DNA from: Spartobacteria bacterium
Lineage (GTDB): Bacteria; Verrucomicrobiota; Kiritimatiellia; RZYC01
Length of the DNA: 41,263 nucleotides
Assembly (NCBI GenBank): GCA_009930475.1
Contig: RZYC01000032.1
Location: forward strand, 1-41,263
Reading direction: 5' to 3'
Under the pieces are notes generated by a model. It had not been told where the DNA came from. It ran no database searches and saw nothing but the letters and a program-made list of their open reading frames with translations. Made by a program: the position numbers and the translations under genes. Shown in pieces: positions 1 to 6,327 of this stretch. Each line of letters begins with the position of its first letter. The stretch's first letter is position 1.

Positions 1-145
1 GCAACTGTTTTCGATCGACTCGCCCCCTTCAGTCGCTTAAGCCGTACTTTAGACGGGCAACTAAATCATATATCTGACCTGTTTTCCGGACACCGTTGTT
101 ACTAATTACTATTACCATCACAATAAAACCCATCTTGTCAGGACA

Positions 146-1360
146 TTATACCCGAAGGCGTGCGAAACCACGTTTACCCACGCGCAGAATCATCTGATCT
201 TCCACACATAGTAGGGCGCGTGGATCCGTCACTTTTTCATCGTTCAGACGGACGCCGCCCTGCTGAACCAAACGGCGCGCCTCGCCATTACTCGGTGATA
301 ACCCCGCAGATACAATCAACTGCAATAGCGGAACCCCGCCTTCCTGCATCAAGGGCGTAACATCAACATCCTTAATGTCGTCGGGTAGTTTGTTCTTCGC
401 AAAAACATTTTTAAATTCGGTCGATGCGTGGGCGGCCGCATCGTCCCCATAAAAACGAGCCACAATGTTCTGTGCCAGCTGGTCTTTTATATCGCGCGGA
501 TGTTTTTCACCAGATTCCACGGCCTTTTTGAGTGCCTGCACCTCGTCAGAGGGCATGCACTGGATAAATTCAAAATAGCGCCACATCAACTCATCGCTCA
601 CAGACATGGTTTTGCCAAAAATTTCTTTGGGTGTTTCTGTTACACCGATGTAATTATTGAGACTTTTGCTCATCTTGTTGACGCCATCCAGCCCTTCAAT
701 CAGCGGCAAAGTCATGACCACTTGCGGTTCCTGCCCATAGACCTTTTGCAACTCGCGACCAAGGAGCAGATTGAATAACTGATCCGTCCCGCCCAATTCA
801 ATATCAGCCTGCAGCATCACCGAATCATAGGCCTGCACCAACGGGTACATGAACTCTACCAGCGAAATGGGCTGATTGCCCGCATAGCGTTTGGAAAAAT
901 CATCTCGCGCCAGCATTTGCGCAACGGTCACATGCGACGAAAGGCGGATCACATCTTCAAAAGACATGGGTGCACACCATTCCGAATTAAAACGAACTTC
1001 TGTTTTATCCGGATCCAGCACCTTAAACACCTGTTCTTTGTAGCTTTCCGCATTGGCTTTCACCTGCTCACGCGTCAAAGGTTTGCGGGTCTGTGATCGA
1101 CCGGAAGGATCGCCAATCATCCCTGTGAAGTCGCCGATCAAGAAAACCACCGTATGGCCGCAATCCTGAAACTCACGCAGTTTATTCAACCCCACCACAT
1201 GACCAAGGTGAATATCCGGTGCCGATGGATCCGCCCCGTATTTAATCCGTAACGGCCGCTTTTCCGACGCCGCGCGTTCCAATTTTTTGCGTAAATCATC
1301 TTTCGAAACCATGTCCACACAACGCGAACACAAGACATCCAACTGCTGCTCAATATTCAT
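146..1360 (-). CDS. tyrS: Tyrosine--tRNA ligase
   Basis: Charges tRNA-Tyr with tyrosine in the cytoplasm. The 404-aa product has the class I signature HLGH at residues 51-54, the KMSKS loop near residues 228-232, and a C-terminal S4-like RNA-binding domain from about residue 340. The length matches the bacterial TyrRS family, and motifs such as [14 protein letters not shown] and the GGTDQLFN segment support the assignment to the subgroup typified by TyrZ-like enzymes. The ATG start gives a normal N-terminus. The gene stands alone; its 5' side faces the palindrome array at 1404-1553, which could lie in its leader or promoter. No T-box-like structure was recognised upstream. The 145 bases beyond the stop codon hold nothing I could identify. 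Confidence 0.97.
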   Translation of the reverse strand: MNIEQQLDVLCSRCVDMVSKDDLRKKLERAASEKRPLRIKYGADPSAPDIHLGHVVGLNKLREFQDCGHTVVFLIGDFTGMIGDPSGRSQTRKPLTREQVKANAESYKEQVFKVLDPDKTEVRFNSEWCAPMSFEDVIRLSSHVTVAQMLARDDFSKRYAGNQPISLVEFMYPLVQAYDSVMLQADIELGGTDQLFNLLLGRELQKVYGQEPQVVMTLPLIEGLDGVNKMSKSLNNYIGVTETPKEIFGKTMSVSDELMWRYFEFIQCMPSDEVQALKKAVESGEKHPRDIKDQLAQNIVARFYGDDAAAHASTEFKNVFAKNKLPDDIKDVDVTPLMQEGGVPLLQLIVSAGLSPSNGEARRLVQQGGVRLNDEKVTDPRALLCVEDQMILRVGKRGFARLRV

Positions 1361-1403
1361 GCTATCATCCCAAATCTGTGCGTTTTCATCCGCTTTTCAC
1401 TTC

Positions 1404-1553
1404 TTCCGACCATTGGAAAATTCCATGAGAAAAAGTTCCAATGCCTGGAACTTTTTTCCCGCCTTTTTCCAATGGTTGGAACTTTTCGAAATAAAAGTTC
1501 CAATAGTTGGAAAAAATAGAACGTGACATTTTCATTTTTTCCAAGCATTGGAA
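1404..1553. repeat. Array of five TTCCAA-N3-TTGGAA palindromes
   Basis: Five 15-bp dyads start at 1404, 1436, 1467, 1498 and 1539, with consensus TTCCAATNNTTGGAA. Start-to-start distances are 32, 31, 31 and 41 bp, close to three, three, three and four helical turns, so all copies face the same side of the DNA. Neighbouring copies also form longer inverted repeats: 1430-1456 (11-bp arms), 1476-1503 (11-bp arms around CGAAAT) and 1507-1544 (11-bp arms). The array sits between divergent tyrS and the 81-aa HTH-like gene. It may be a multi-site operator, a bidirectional terminator-like element or a genome-wide repeat family. No further copy was noticed elsewhere in this window. Confidence 0.85.
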
Positions 1554-1661
1554 ATGCTTTTTCGCAGAATTATTGTCTTAATTTATATGATTTAGTTACT
1601 GTTTGACGATGTGGTGTTATTCGGGTAGGGCTTTTTTCCGAAACAGGAGGAACAGTATACA

Positions 1662-1907
1662 ATGACTGAAAAAACAAAAACGATTGAACGTAACCTCGGC
1701 ACACAGCCCATCGCTGCGATCATGAACGAACGGGAATTGAAGCCGCATGATCTGGTGATCGCATCGACTGAAATGATTACGCACCGCATGGTGACCAAAG
1801 CATGTCAGGGACGGCGTCTGACCAGTAACGTGAAATGCAAAGTACGCAATGCCCTGAATCTGGTGACGGAAGGAACCTATTCCATCGCCGACTTGTTTAC
1901 GTATTAA
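1662..1907 (+). CDS. Small HTH-like hypothetical protein
   Basis: An 81-aa protein with a strong ribosome site (AGGAGG, about 10 bases before ATG). I do not recognise a named family with certainty. Residues 14-70 resemble a compact lambda-repressor/XRE-type helix-turn-helix: an N-terminal helix (QPIAAIMNERELKP), a short second helix, then a basic segment ITHRMVTKACQGRRLTSNV, and a closing helix ending in ADLF. It lacks a signal peptide or membrane segment, so it should be cytoplasmic. The upstream palindrome array is the obvious candidate binding site, which would suggest autoregulation or shared control with divergent tyrS (inference). It converges with ccdA, with only 14 bases between the stop codons. 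It could also be a small structural or ribosome-associated protein rather than a regulator. Confidence 0.75.
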   Translation: MTEKTKTIERNLGTQPIAAIMNERELKPHDLVIASTEMITHRMVTKACQGRRLTSNVKCKVRNALNLVTEGTYSIADLFTY

Positions 1908-1921
1908 GCAGAAAAGCCCGT

Positions 1922-2620
1922 TCAGGGACTGGTGTAAATCATGTACAGGCCGCCGAGCAGCACCAGTACACCGCAGGTTTTTTTAAGCATCAAGGCGCCT
2001 CTTGAGGCTTCACTCCAGTTCAAATAGCGTTGCACCATTTCGGTACATGTACCCGCTAAAACGATCACGGAGCAATGGCCTATGCCATACATAATCAAGA
2101 GCAGGATGCCGTATTTCATGTGGGTGGATGCCAGTCGAAAGGTTACCGCCAGCATGGGGGCCATATATGCAAAGGTGCATGGACCCAATGCTACACCAAA
2201 GATCAGTCCGAGAATAAACGAAGCCAGATACCCCTTACGTTTCATGCCCACACGACCCGGTCCGCTGAAGGGCAGGGAAATGACGTCGAGTAAATGCAAA
2301 CCCACCATAAAAAAGATGGCCGCAACACCATAATTGCCATAGCGGCCCACGTCGCCGAGCATTCGCCCTGCCAAAGCCGTCAAAATTCCGATCAGGCCAA
2401 TGGTTATCAGGATGCCCAGCGCAAAGAGCGTCGACAGACATGCAGCCCGACGGACCGTCATCGCCTCCTGCTGACCAATGACTCCCACAATCAGCGGAAT
2501 GCTAGCCAAGTGGCATGGGCTCAACAGGATACTGCACACGCCCCAAAAAAAGGAAGCGGCCAGAGCCACGGCGAGACCGCCATCAACGGCACGGGTAAGC
2601 ACGGTAAACAGGGCATCCAT
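1922..2620 (-). CDS. ccdA: CcdA-type thiol-disulfide membrane transporter
   Basis: A 232-aa polytopic inner-membrane protein of the CcdA/DsbD-beta family, which passes electrons from cytoplasmic thioredoxin across the membrane. About six transmembrane segments are visible, with the two expected redox cysteines in SPC (C36) and GPC (C148), each at the start of a pseudo-symmetric half. It is the last gene of the redox operon running from 4966; only 6 bases separate it from the thioredoxin stop. The membrane-anchored thioredoxin immediately upstream is its likely partner on the periplasmic side. In other bacteria small CcdA proteins occur with arsenate-reductase or TIGR00412 thioredoxin genes, as they do here. 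It might alternatively serve cytochrome c maturation, but no cytochrome genes are nearby. Confidence 0.9.
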   Translation of the reverse strand: MDALFTVLTRAVDGGLAVALAASFFWGVCSILLSPCHLASIPLIVGVIGQQEAMTVRRAACLSTLFALGILITIGLIGILTALAGRMLGDVGRYGNYGVAAIFFMVGLHLLDVISLPFSGPGRVGMKRKGYLASFILGLIFGVALGPCTFAYMAPMLAVTFRLASTHMKYGILLLIMYGIGHCSVIVLAGTCTEMVQRYLNWSEASRGALMLKKTCGVLVLLGGLYMIYTSP

Positions 2621-2626
2621 AATGAT

Positions 2627-3052
2627 CTATTTTCCGCTCAATTCATTCCATTTGCTCAGAATGTCGTCCTTTGGAAAGAACCCTTCATGCCGATACAGCT
2701 CTTTTCCGTCAGCACTCATAAAGATCTGCGTAGGGATAGCGCGAATACCAAACTGTTTAGCCGCTTCCTTATTTTTCCACACATCAATAAAGCGTACGGT
2801 AAACTGATCGGAATAATGCTCCGACAAGTCTTCCAAAATCGGCTCCATCATTTTGCACGGCTTACACTTACTCGCACCAAGATCAATGAGCTGGGGCAGC
2901 GCAGCGGGCACGGCAGCTTGCGACGCCATGGCCGAAACGTTTTCTGGAGGAGACACGGTTTCGGTGGGTTCTTCGCGCTGTTTCACGGCATAAACCACTC
3001 CTGCGGCCACTGCCAGCAGGACAAGGATTCCAACTCTGTGAATCATTCTCAT
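2627..3052 (-). CDS. Membrane-anchored thioredoxin-family protein
   Basis: A 141-aa thioredoxin-fold protein with an N-terminal hydrophobic anchor or signal (about residues 6-22) and the active-site motif CKPC at residues 63-66, followed by KMMEPIL as in thioredoxins. A cis-proline region (AIPTQIF) lies at about residues 100-106. The topology suggests a periplasmic, membrane-tethered thiol oxidoreductase. It would receive electrons from the adjacent CcdA, whose start codon is 6 bases downstream. It follows the mini-thioredoxin gene by about 20 bases in the same operon. The natural substrate cannot be read from the sequence; a role in keeping a periplasmic partner reduced is inferred. Confidence 0.88.
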   Translation of the reverse strand: MRMIHRVGILVLLAVAAGVVYAVKQREEPTETVSPPENVSAMASQAAVPAALPQLIDLGASKCKPCKMMEPILEDLSEHYSDQFTVRFIDVWKNKEAAKQFGIRAIPTQIFMSADGKELYRHEGFFPKDDILSKWNELSGK

Positions 3053-3072
3053 AACGACCCCTGGTTTCGCAT

Positions 3073-3309
3073 TTATTTCAGCAACATGGCCTGAATATCG
3101 CCGGCACTTAAGACCTTGCCTGACGACTTCAACGCTCCGTCAATCATGAGAGCCGGAGTGATCATCACGCCCATGGCCATGATATCCTTTATCTTATCAA
3201 CCTTACTGATTTCCGCATCAACGCCCGACGCTTTTACTGCCGCATCCGCATTGGCATAGAGCGTTTTACATTTGGGACAACCTGTTCCAAGAATCTGTAT
3301 TTTTTTCAT
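3073..3309 (-). CDS. Mini-thioredoxin (TIGR00412-type redox-active disulfide protein)
   Basis: A 78-aa cytoplasmic thioredoxin-like protein starting MKKIQILGTGCPKCK, with a CPKC redox pair at residues 11-14 and the cis-proline segment ITPALMIDG near the C-terminus. An open frame extends 25 codons further upstream, but the ATG at 3309 has a good Shine-Dalgarno (AAGGAA) and matches the family N-terminus, so the longer form is rejected. This family is typically encoded with arsenic-resistance or permease genes and CcdA. Here it lies just downstream of arsC and upstream of the membrane thioredoxin, so it could reduce ArsC or carry electrons to CcdA (inference). Confidence 0.9.
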   Translation of the reverse strand: MKKIQILGTGCPKCKTLYANADAAVKASGVDAEISKVDKIKDIMAMGVMITPALMIDGALKSSGKVLSAGDIQAMLLK

Positions 3310-3337
3310 TTTAACGTTCCTTCTGCTGTTTTTTTGA

Positions 3338-3757
3338 TTACGCCAGATTCCCCGGCATGCCTTCAACAAACTTTTTGATTTCATCGCGCACCCGCCGATA
3401 GTGATTCAGCGCCTCCTCATCAGAAGCGGCTGATTGGGCCAGTTTTGGGGGATCGTCGAATCCGACATGGATGACTTTGCCCGGAAAAAAGGGACAGTTC
3501 TCATTGGCGTGACCACATACCGTAACCACGTAGTCGAAGGATACATCAGGCAGTTCATCTAATAATTTGGAATGATGATCAGAAATATTTACGCCGGCCT
3601 CAGCCATCACCTTCACGGCATTCGGATTTAATCCATGGGTTTCAATGCCTGCTGAATAGACATCCATTACATCGCCTTTCAAATAGCGGGCCCAGCCTTC
3701 AGCCATCTGGCTTCGGCAGGAGTTTCCTGTACATAAAAACAAAACCTTCTTTTTCAT
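3338..3757 (-). CDS. arsC: Arsenate reductase, thioredoxin-coupled (LMW phosphatase fold)
   Basis: Reduces arsenate to arsenite using a three-cysteine relay regenerated by thioredoxin. The 139-aa product has the phosphatase-fold P-loop CTGNSCR with C9 and R15, and the two relay cysteines C81 and C88 in CGHANENC, matching the Staphylococcus/Bacillus ArsC type rather than the glutaredoxin-coupled type. Length is normal for the family. It is the third gene of the operon that begins with the rhodanese, and two thioredoxin-fold genes follow directly. No arsenite pump (ArsB or Acr3), arsR or arsM gene is present in the window, which is unusual for a working arsenic operon. Confidence 0.93.
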   Translation of the reverse strand: MKKKVLFLCTGNSCRSQMAEGWARYLKGDVMDVYSAGIETHGLNPNAVKVMAEAGVNISDHHSKLLDELPDVSFDYVVTVCGHANENCPFFPGKVIHVGFDDPPKLAQSAASDEEALNHYRRVRDEIKKFVEGMPGNLA

Positions 3758-3786
3758 TTAAGATCTCCAGCTGATATTACTGTCAA

Positions 3787-4572
3787 TTACCCATTAACAA
3801 CGACTTTGATCACCATAATCATGGCTGCGGTCAGCGAGGTGATCGCAAAAATATATTTTAAATTCTTTGGTTTAAACTTCAGGGTCAGCCTAGCACCGAG
3901 TCCACCGCCCAGCAAACCTCCGATGGCCAGCGGCAGTGCCGGCGCAACATTAAAATGTCCGGAACTGATGTGCCCAAGAAAACCAGCCGAGGCCGTGATC
4001 AGTACCAGAGTCGTCGACGTTCCCACGGCCACACGCATGGGAACGCGCAAAGCCAAGGTCATCAGCGGCACCAAAAAAGATCCGCCGGAAACACCCACCA
4101 TGCCCGCAATAAAGCCAGTGGTCAGCACCACAGGAACAACCAGCAAGACATGAACAGGATATACCGCATCGCCGGACGTCATCCGACAGGTCAGGCGTCC
4201 CTGCGGCTTCATTTCATTTTTCACCGGTTTCAGCATCAGCAGTGAGGCTACAAAGACAAAAAATGCAAAAACGATTTTCAGCAGCCGATCCGGAAACAGA
4301 TCCGAGCAAAAGCCACCAAAGAAGGCCGAAACCAGCGTCATACTGCCGATCAGTGCCACCAGTTTCCAGTCCGTCACGTTCTGTTTACTGAACAGAACCG
4401 TTGCGGCCAGTGACGAAACAATCAGCACAAACTGGCCGATTGCTGCCGCTTCGTGCATACTGAAGCCCGCCAGAGCAATCGCCAGCACATAGAAATTACC
4501 ACCACCTCGCCCAGTCATCGTCATAACGGCAGCGATGGAAAAAATCAATCCAGCCAAAATCCAGACAGACAT
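3787..4572 (-). CDS. TauE/SafE-family membrane permease
   Basis: A 261-aa polytopic membrane protein of the TauE/SafE (formerly DUF81) family, with about eight hydrophobic segments in two repeated halves. Recognisable family features are GxGGGNFYVLA near the N-terminus and GMVGVSGGSFLVPLM and GTSTTLVLITAS in the second half. Family members export sulfite, sulfoacetate or related sulfur anions, and some import thiosulfate. It begins 4 bases after the rhodanese stop codon and precedes arsC. Sulfur-anion traffic paired with the rhodanese is the simplest reading. An export role for arsenite or a thioarsenical is possible, because no canonical arsenite pump is seen, but that is speculative. Confidence 0.9.
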   Translation of the reverse strand: MSVWILAGLIFSIAAVMTMTGRGGGNFYVLAIALAGFSMHEAAAIGQFVLIVSSLAATVLFSKQNVTDWKLVALIGSMTLVSAFFGGFCSDLFPDRLLKIVFAFFVFVASLLMLKPVKNEMKPQGRLTCRMTSGDAVYPVHVLLVVPVVLTTGFIAGMVGVSGGSFLVPLMTLALRVPMRVAVGTSTTLVLITASAGFLGHISSGHFNVAPALPLAIGGLLGGGLGARLTLKFKPKNLKYIFAITSLTAAMIMVIKVVVNG

Positions 4573-4576
4573 GAGG

Positions 4577-4966
4577 TTACCCGTTGATTTTTTTGTAGAT
4601 CCTACCCGGTTTCAATGCATCCATCATCGGAGCATAACCACCAGGAAGTACTTTCACCTGATCGAAGCCTTTGCTTTTCAAGTAAGCAAAAATAATCACA
4701 CACCGCACACCGGAGGAACAAAAGACGCCAATGAGCCGGTCGCGCGGGATTTCATCCAGTCGCGCAGGCACTTCATCTGTAGGAATTTCCAGCACATCGC
4801 ACATATATTTCAATGGCAGGCGCACCGTCTCTAATTCTTCCTTCGCCCGGACATCCAGCAGAAGCGGTCGCTCAGCCTTCAAAAAAGCATCGACTTCCAT
4901 TTTGTGCTGACTGGTTCCAAAATAGTTGAAATCCATAGCACATATTACTTTTTCAAACTCATTCAT
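4577..4966 (-). CDS. Rhodanese-like sulfurtransferase
   Basis: A 129-aa single-domain rhodanese. The domain runs from about residue 25 to 125, with LLDVRAKEEL near residues 35-45 and the active-site loop CSSGVRC with catalytic C83. The six-residue loop fits sulfur transfer rather than Cdc25-type phosphatase activity. The ATG at 4966 has a strong Shine-Dalgarno (AAGGAAG). This is the first gene of the six-gene operon, and a TTGACA-containing promoter with an overlapping inverted repeat lies just upstream. It probably moves sulfane sulfur (thiosulfate or persulfide) in the cytoplasm in association with the adjacent permease. Confidence 0.9.
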   Translation of the reverse strand: MNEFEKVICAMDFNYFGTSQHKMEVDAFLKAERPLLLDVRAKEELETVRLPLKYMCDVLEIPTDEVPARLDEIPRDRLIGVFCSSGVRCVIIFAYLKSKGFDQVKVLPGGYAPMMDALKPGRIYKKING

Positions 4967-4978
4967 ATCGACTTCCTT

Positions 4979-5026
4979 ATTTGGTAATTACGCCAAATAG
5001 ATAATAAAGTAACCGAAGCATGTCAA
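4979..5026 (-). promoter_or_regulatory. Promoter and candidate operator of the redox/ars operon
   Basis: Reading the minus strand, a perfect -35 box TTGACA lies at 5021-5026. An A/T-rich -10 region (TATTAT at 5001-5006, or TATCTA slightly further on at 17-bp spacing) follows. Immediately downstream, ATTTGG (4979-4984) and CCAAAT (4993-4998) form a 6-bp inverted repeat with an 8-bp spacer that itself nearly contains the palindrome GTAATTAC. The site overlaps the transcription start region, as expected of a repressor operator of the ArsR/BigR kind. No matching regulator gene is in the window. Confidence 0.5.
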
Positions 5027-5112
5027 CCATTTAGTAAAAAGACCAGGCAGGATCATGTAAGGCAGAATATGCAGGGGGTGCTCCATTTACCCCTGCAACC
5101 CACAAATCAATC

Positions 5113-5937
5113 TCACAAAAAACGTTCCGCCAGCGCATCGGGAACAGCCATTGAACCGGCACCCACGCCCATATAAATACCCGGGGTGGCATCGCCATGA
5201 TAATCGGTACCCCCAGTTTCAAACAATCTGAACGATTTCGCGATGCGGCGCAACCGGCGTATCATTTTGTTGTCATGATTGGGATACAACACCTCAATTC
5301 CCGCCAATCCGGCATCGACCAGTTCACCAATCTGCGCCCACAGCGGTGCCGGTGCGAGGTCGATCGTACAGGCATGAGCCAGCACTGCGGCACCGCCTGC
5401 ATTATGAATCAGCTGGATACAGTCCGCTGGAAGTAACTTGCGACGAGGAGCATAACAGGGGCAACCCTTGGTCAGAAAGCGGTTAAAGGCCTCTTTTGAA
5501 GTCACAACATAACCGGCCTTAACCATAGCCTTGGCAAAATGCACTCGGCCAATCACATCCTCACCCGCTTCGTCCATCACATGCTGCCAGGTGAGATGCA
5601 TCCCCTGCTTTTGAATCAGATACAGCATTTCCTCGTTTCGGGCCTCGCGACCGTTTCGGATCCACTGCAAATGCTCTATAAGTGTCCCATCGGATCGATG
5701 TACCCCATATCCGAGAATATGCATTGTTCCATACCGGAAATCCGCACTGACCTCCACCCCTGGAATACCCTTAACCCCCACCTCGGCACAGGCCTCAAGG
5801 AAAGACGCCACCCCTTTGACCGTGTCATGATCCGTCAGAGCAATCGCATATAGACCCGCGTCGGACGCCAACTGCGCCAGCTGCTGCGGTGTTTTTGATC
5901 CGTCTGAAAAGGTAGAATGCATATGAAGATCAATCAT
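5113..5937 (-). CDS. PHP-domain phosphoesterase
   Basis: A 274-aa metal-dependent phosphoesterase of the PHP family (YciV/TrpH-like, relatives include the 5'-nucleoside-bisphosphate phosphatase RNase AM). The four metal-binding motifs are visible: DLHMHSTFSDG at residues 3-13, ALTDHD near 34-39, PGVEVSAD near 60-67, and GGTDYHGD near 242-249. An additional histidine in AVLAHA is in the expected place. Length matches the family. It is about 50 bases downstream of infA and is transcribed the same way; whether they share a transcript is unclear. The substrate is probably a short nucleotide or 3',5'-bisphosphate, inferred from the family only. Confidence 0.9.
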   Translation of the reverse strand: MIDLHMHSTFSDGSKTPQQLAQLASDAGLYAIALTDHDTVKGVASFLEACAEVGVKGIPGVEVSADFRYGTMHILGYGVHRSDGTLIEHLQWIRNGREARNEEMLYLIQKQGMHLTWQHVMDEAGEDVIGRVHFAKAMVKAGYVVTSKEAFNRFLTKGCPCYAPRRKLLPADCIQLIHNAGGAAVLAHACTIDLAPAPLWAQIGELVDAGLAGIEVLYPNHDNKMIRRLRRIAKSFRLFETGGTDYHGDATPGIYMGVGAGSMAVPDALAERFL

Positions 5938-5984
5938 ACGTTTCCTTTCAGGATTATTCCTCAGGGCCGCTGCAAATCAATATC

Positions 5985-6218
5985 TCAGGTCCGTCCGCGA
6001 TAGACGATGCGACCTTTCGTCAAATCGTAGGGAGACATTTCCACCTTCACGCTGTCACCCGTCGTGATACGAATAAAATGCTTCCGCATTTTTCCTGAAA
6101 TGTGCGCCAAAATTTCATGCCCGTTTTCCAATTTTACGCGATACATTGTCGCGGGCAGTACTTTAATAACCACGCCTTCAACTTGAATCAGATCTTCTTT
6201 TTTATTTTCGTCCGCCAT
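5985..6218 (-). CDS. infA: Translation initiation factor IF-1
   Basis: A 77-aa S1/OB-fold protein that binds the A site of the 30S subunit during initiation. It has the characteristic segments [38 protein letters not shown] and GRIVYRGR. The ATG at 6218, with GGAG upstream, is chosen because it leads directly into the conserved domain; an in-frame extension of 22 codons upstream does not resemble IF-1. Five extra N-terminal residues compared with the common 72-aa form (MADENKKED) are a minor variation. It is separate from ribosomal-protein genes here, as is common. Confidence 0.96.
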   Translation of the reverse strand: MADENKKEDLIQVEGVVIKVLPATMYRVKLENGHEILAHISGKMRKHFIRITTGDSVKVEMSPYDLTKGRIVYRGRT

Positions 6219-6327
6219 AGAATTCTCCAGTAATGGGTAAAAAAAATTAGGGTCGTTGCTATCACATACACACATATGGAGCAAGGCTTTTCAGCATTGA
6301 CCGCACGTCATCATAGCCAGATGCGGC

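Noticed and set aside
3310-3384. N-terminal extension of the mini-thioredoxin (25 extra codons)
   Set aside because: The downstream ATG has a good ribosome site and begins exactly at the family N-terminus; the extension overlaps the end of arsC and is rich in basic residues without homology.
6301-6326. Inverted repeat CCGCA/TGCGG after the infA leader as a terminator
   Set aside because: Only a 5-bp stem with a 16-base loop and no T tract on either side.
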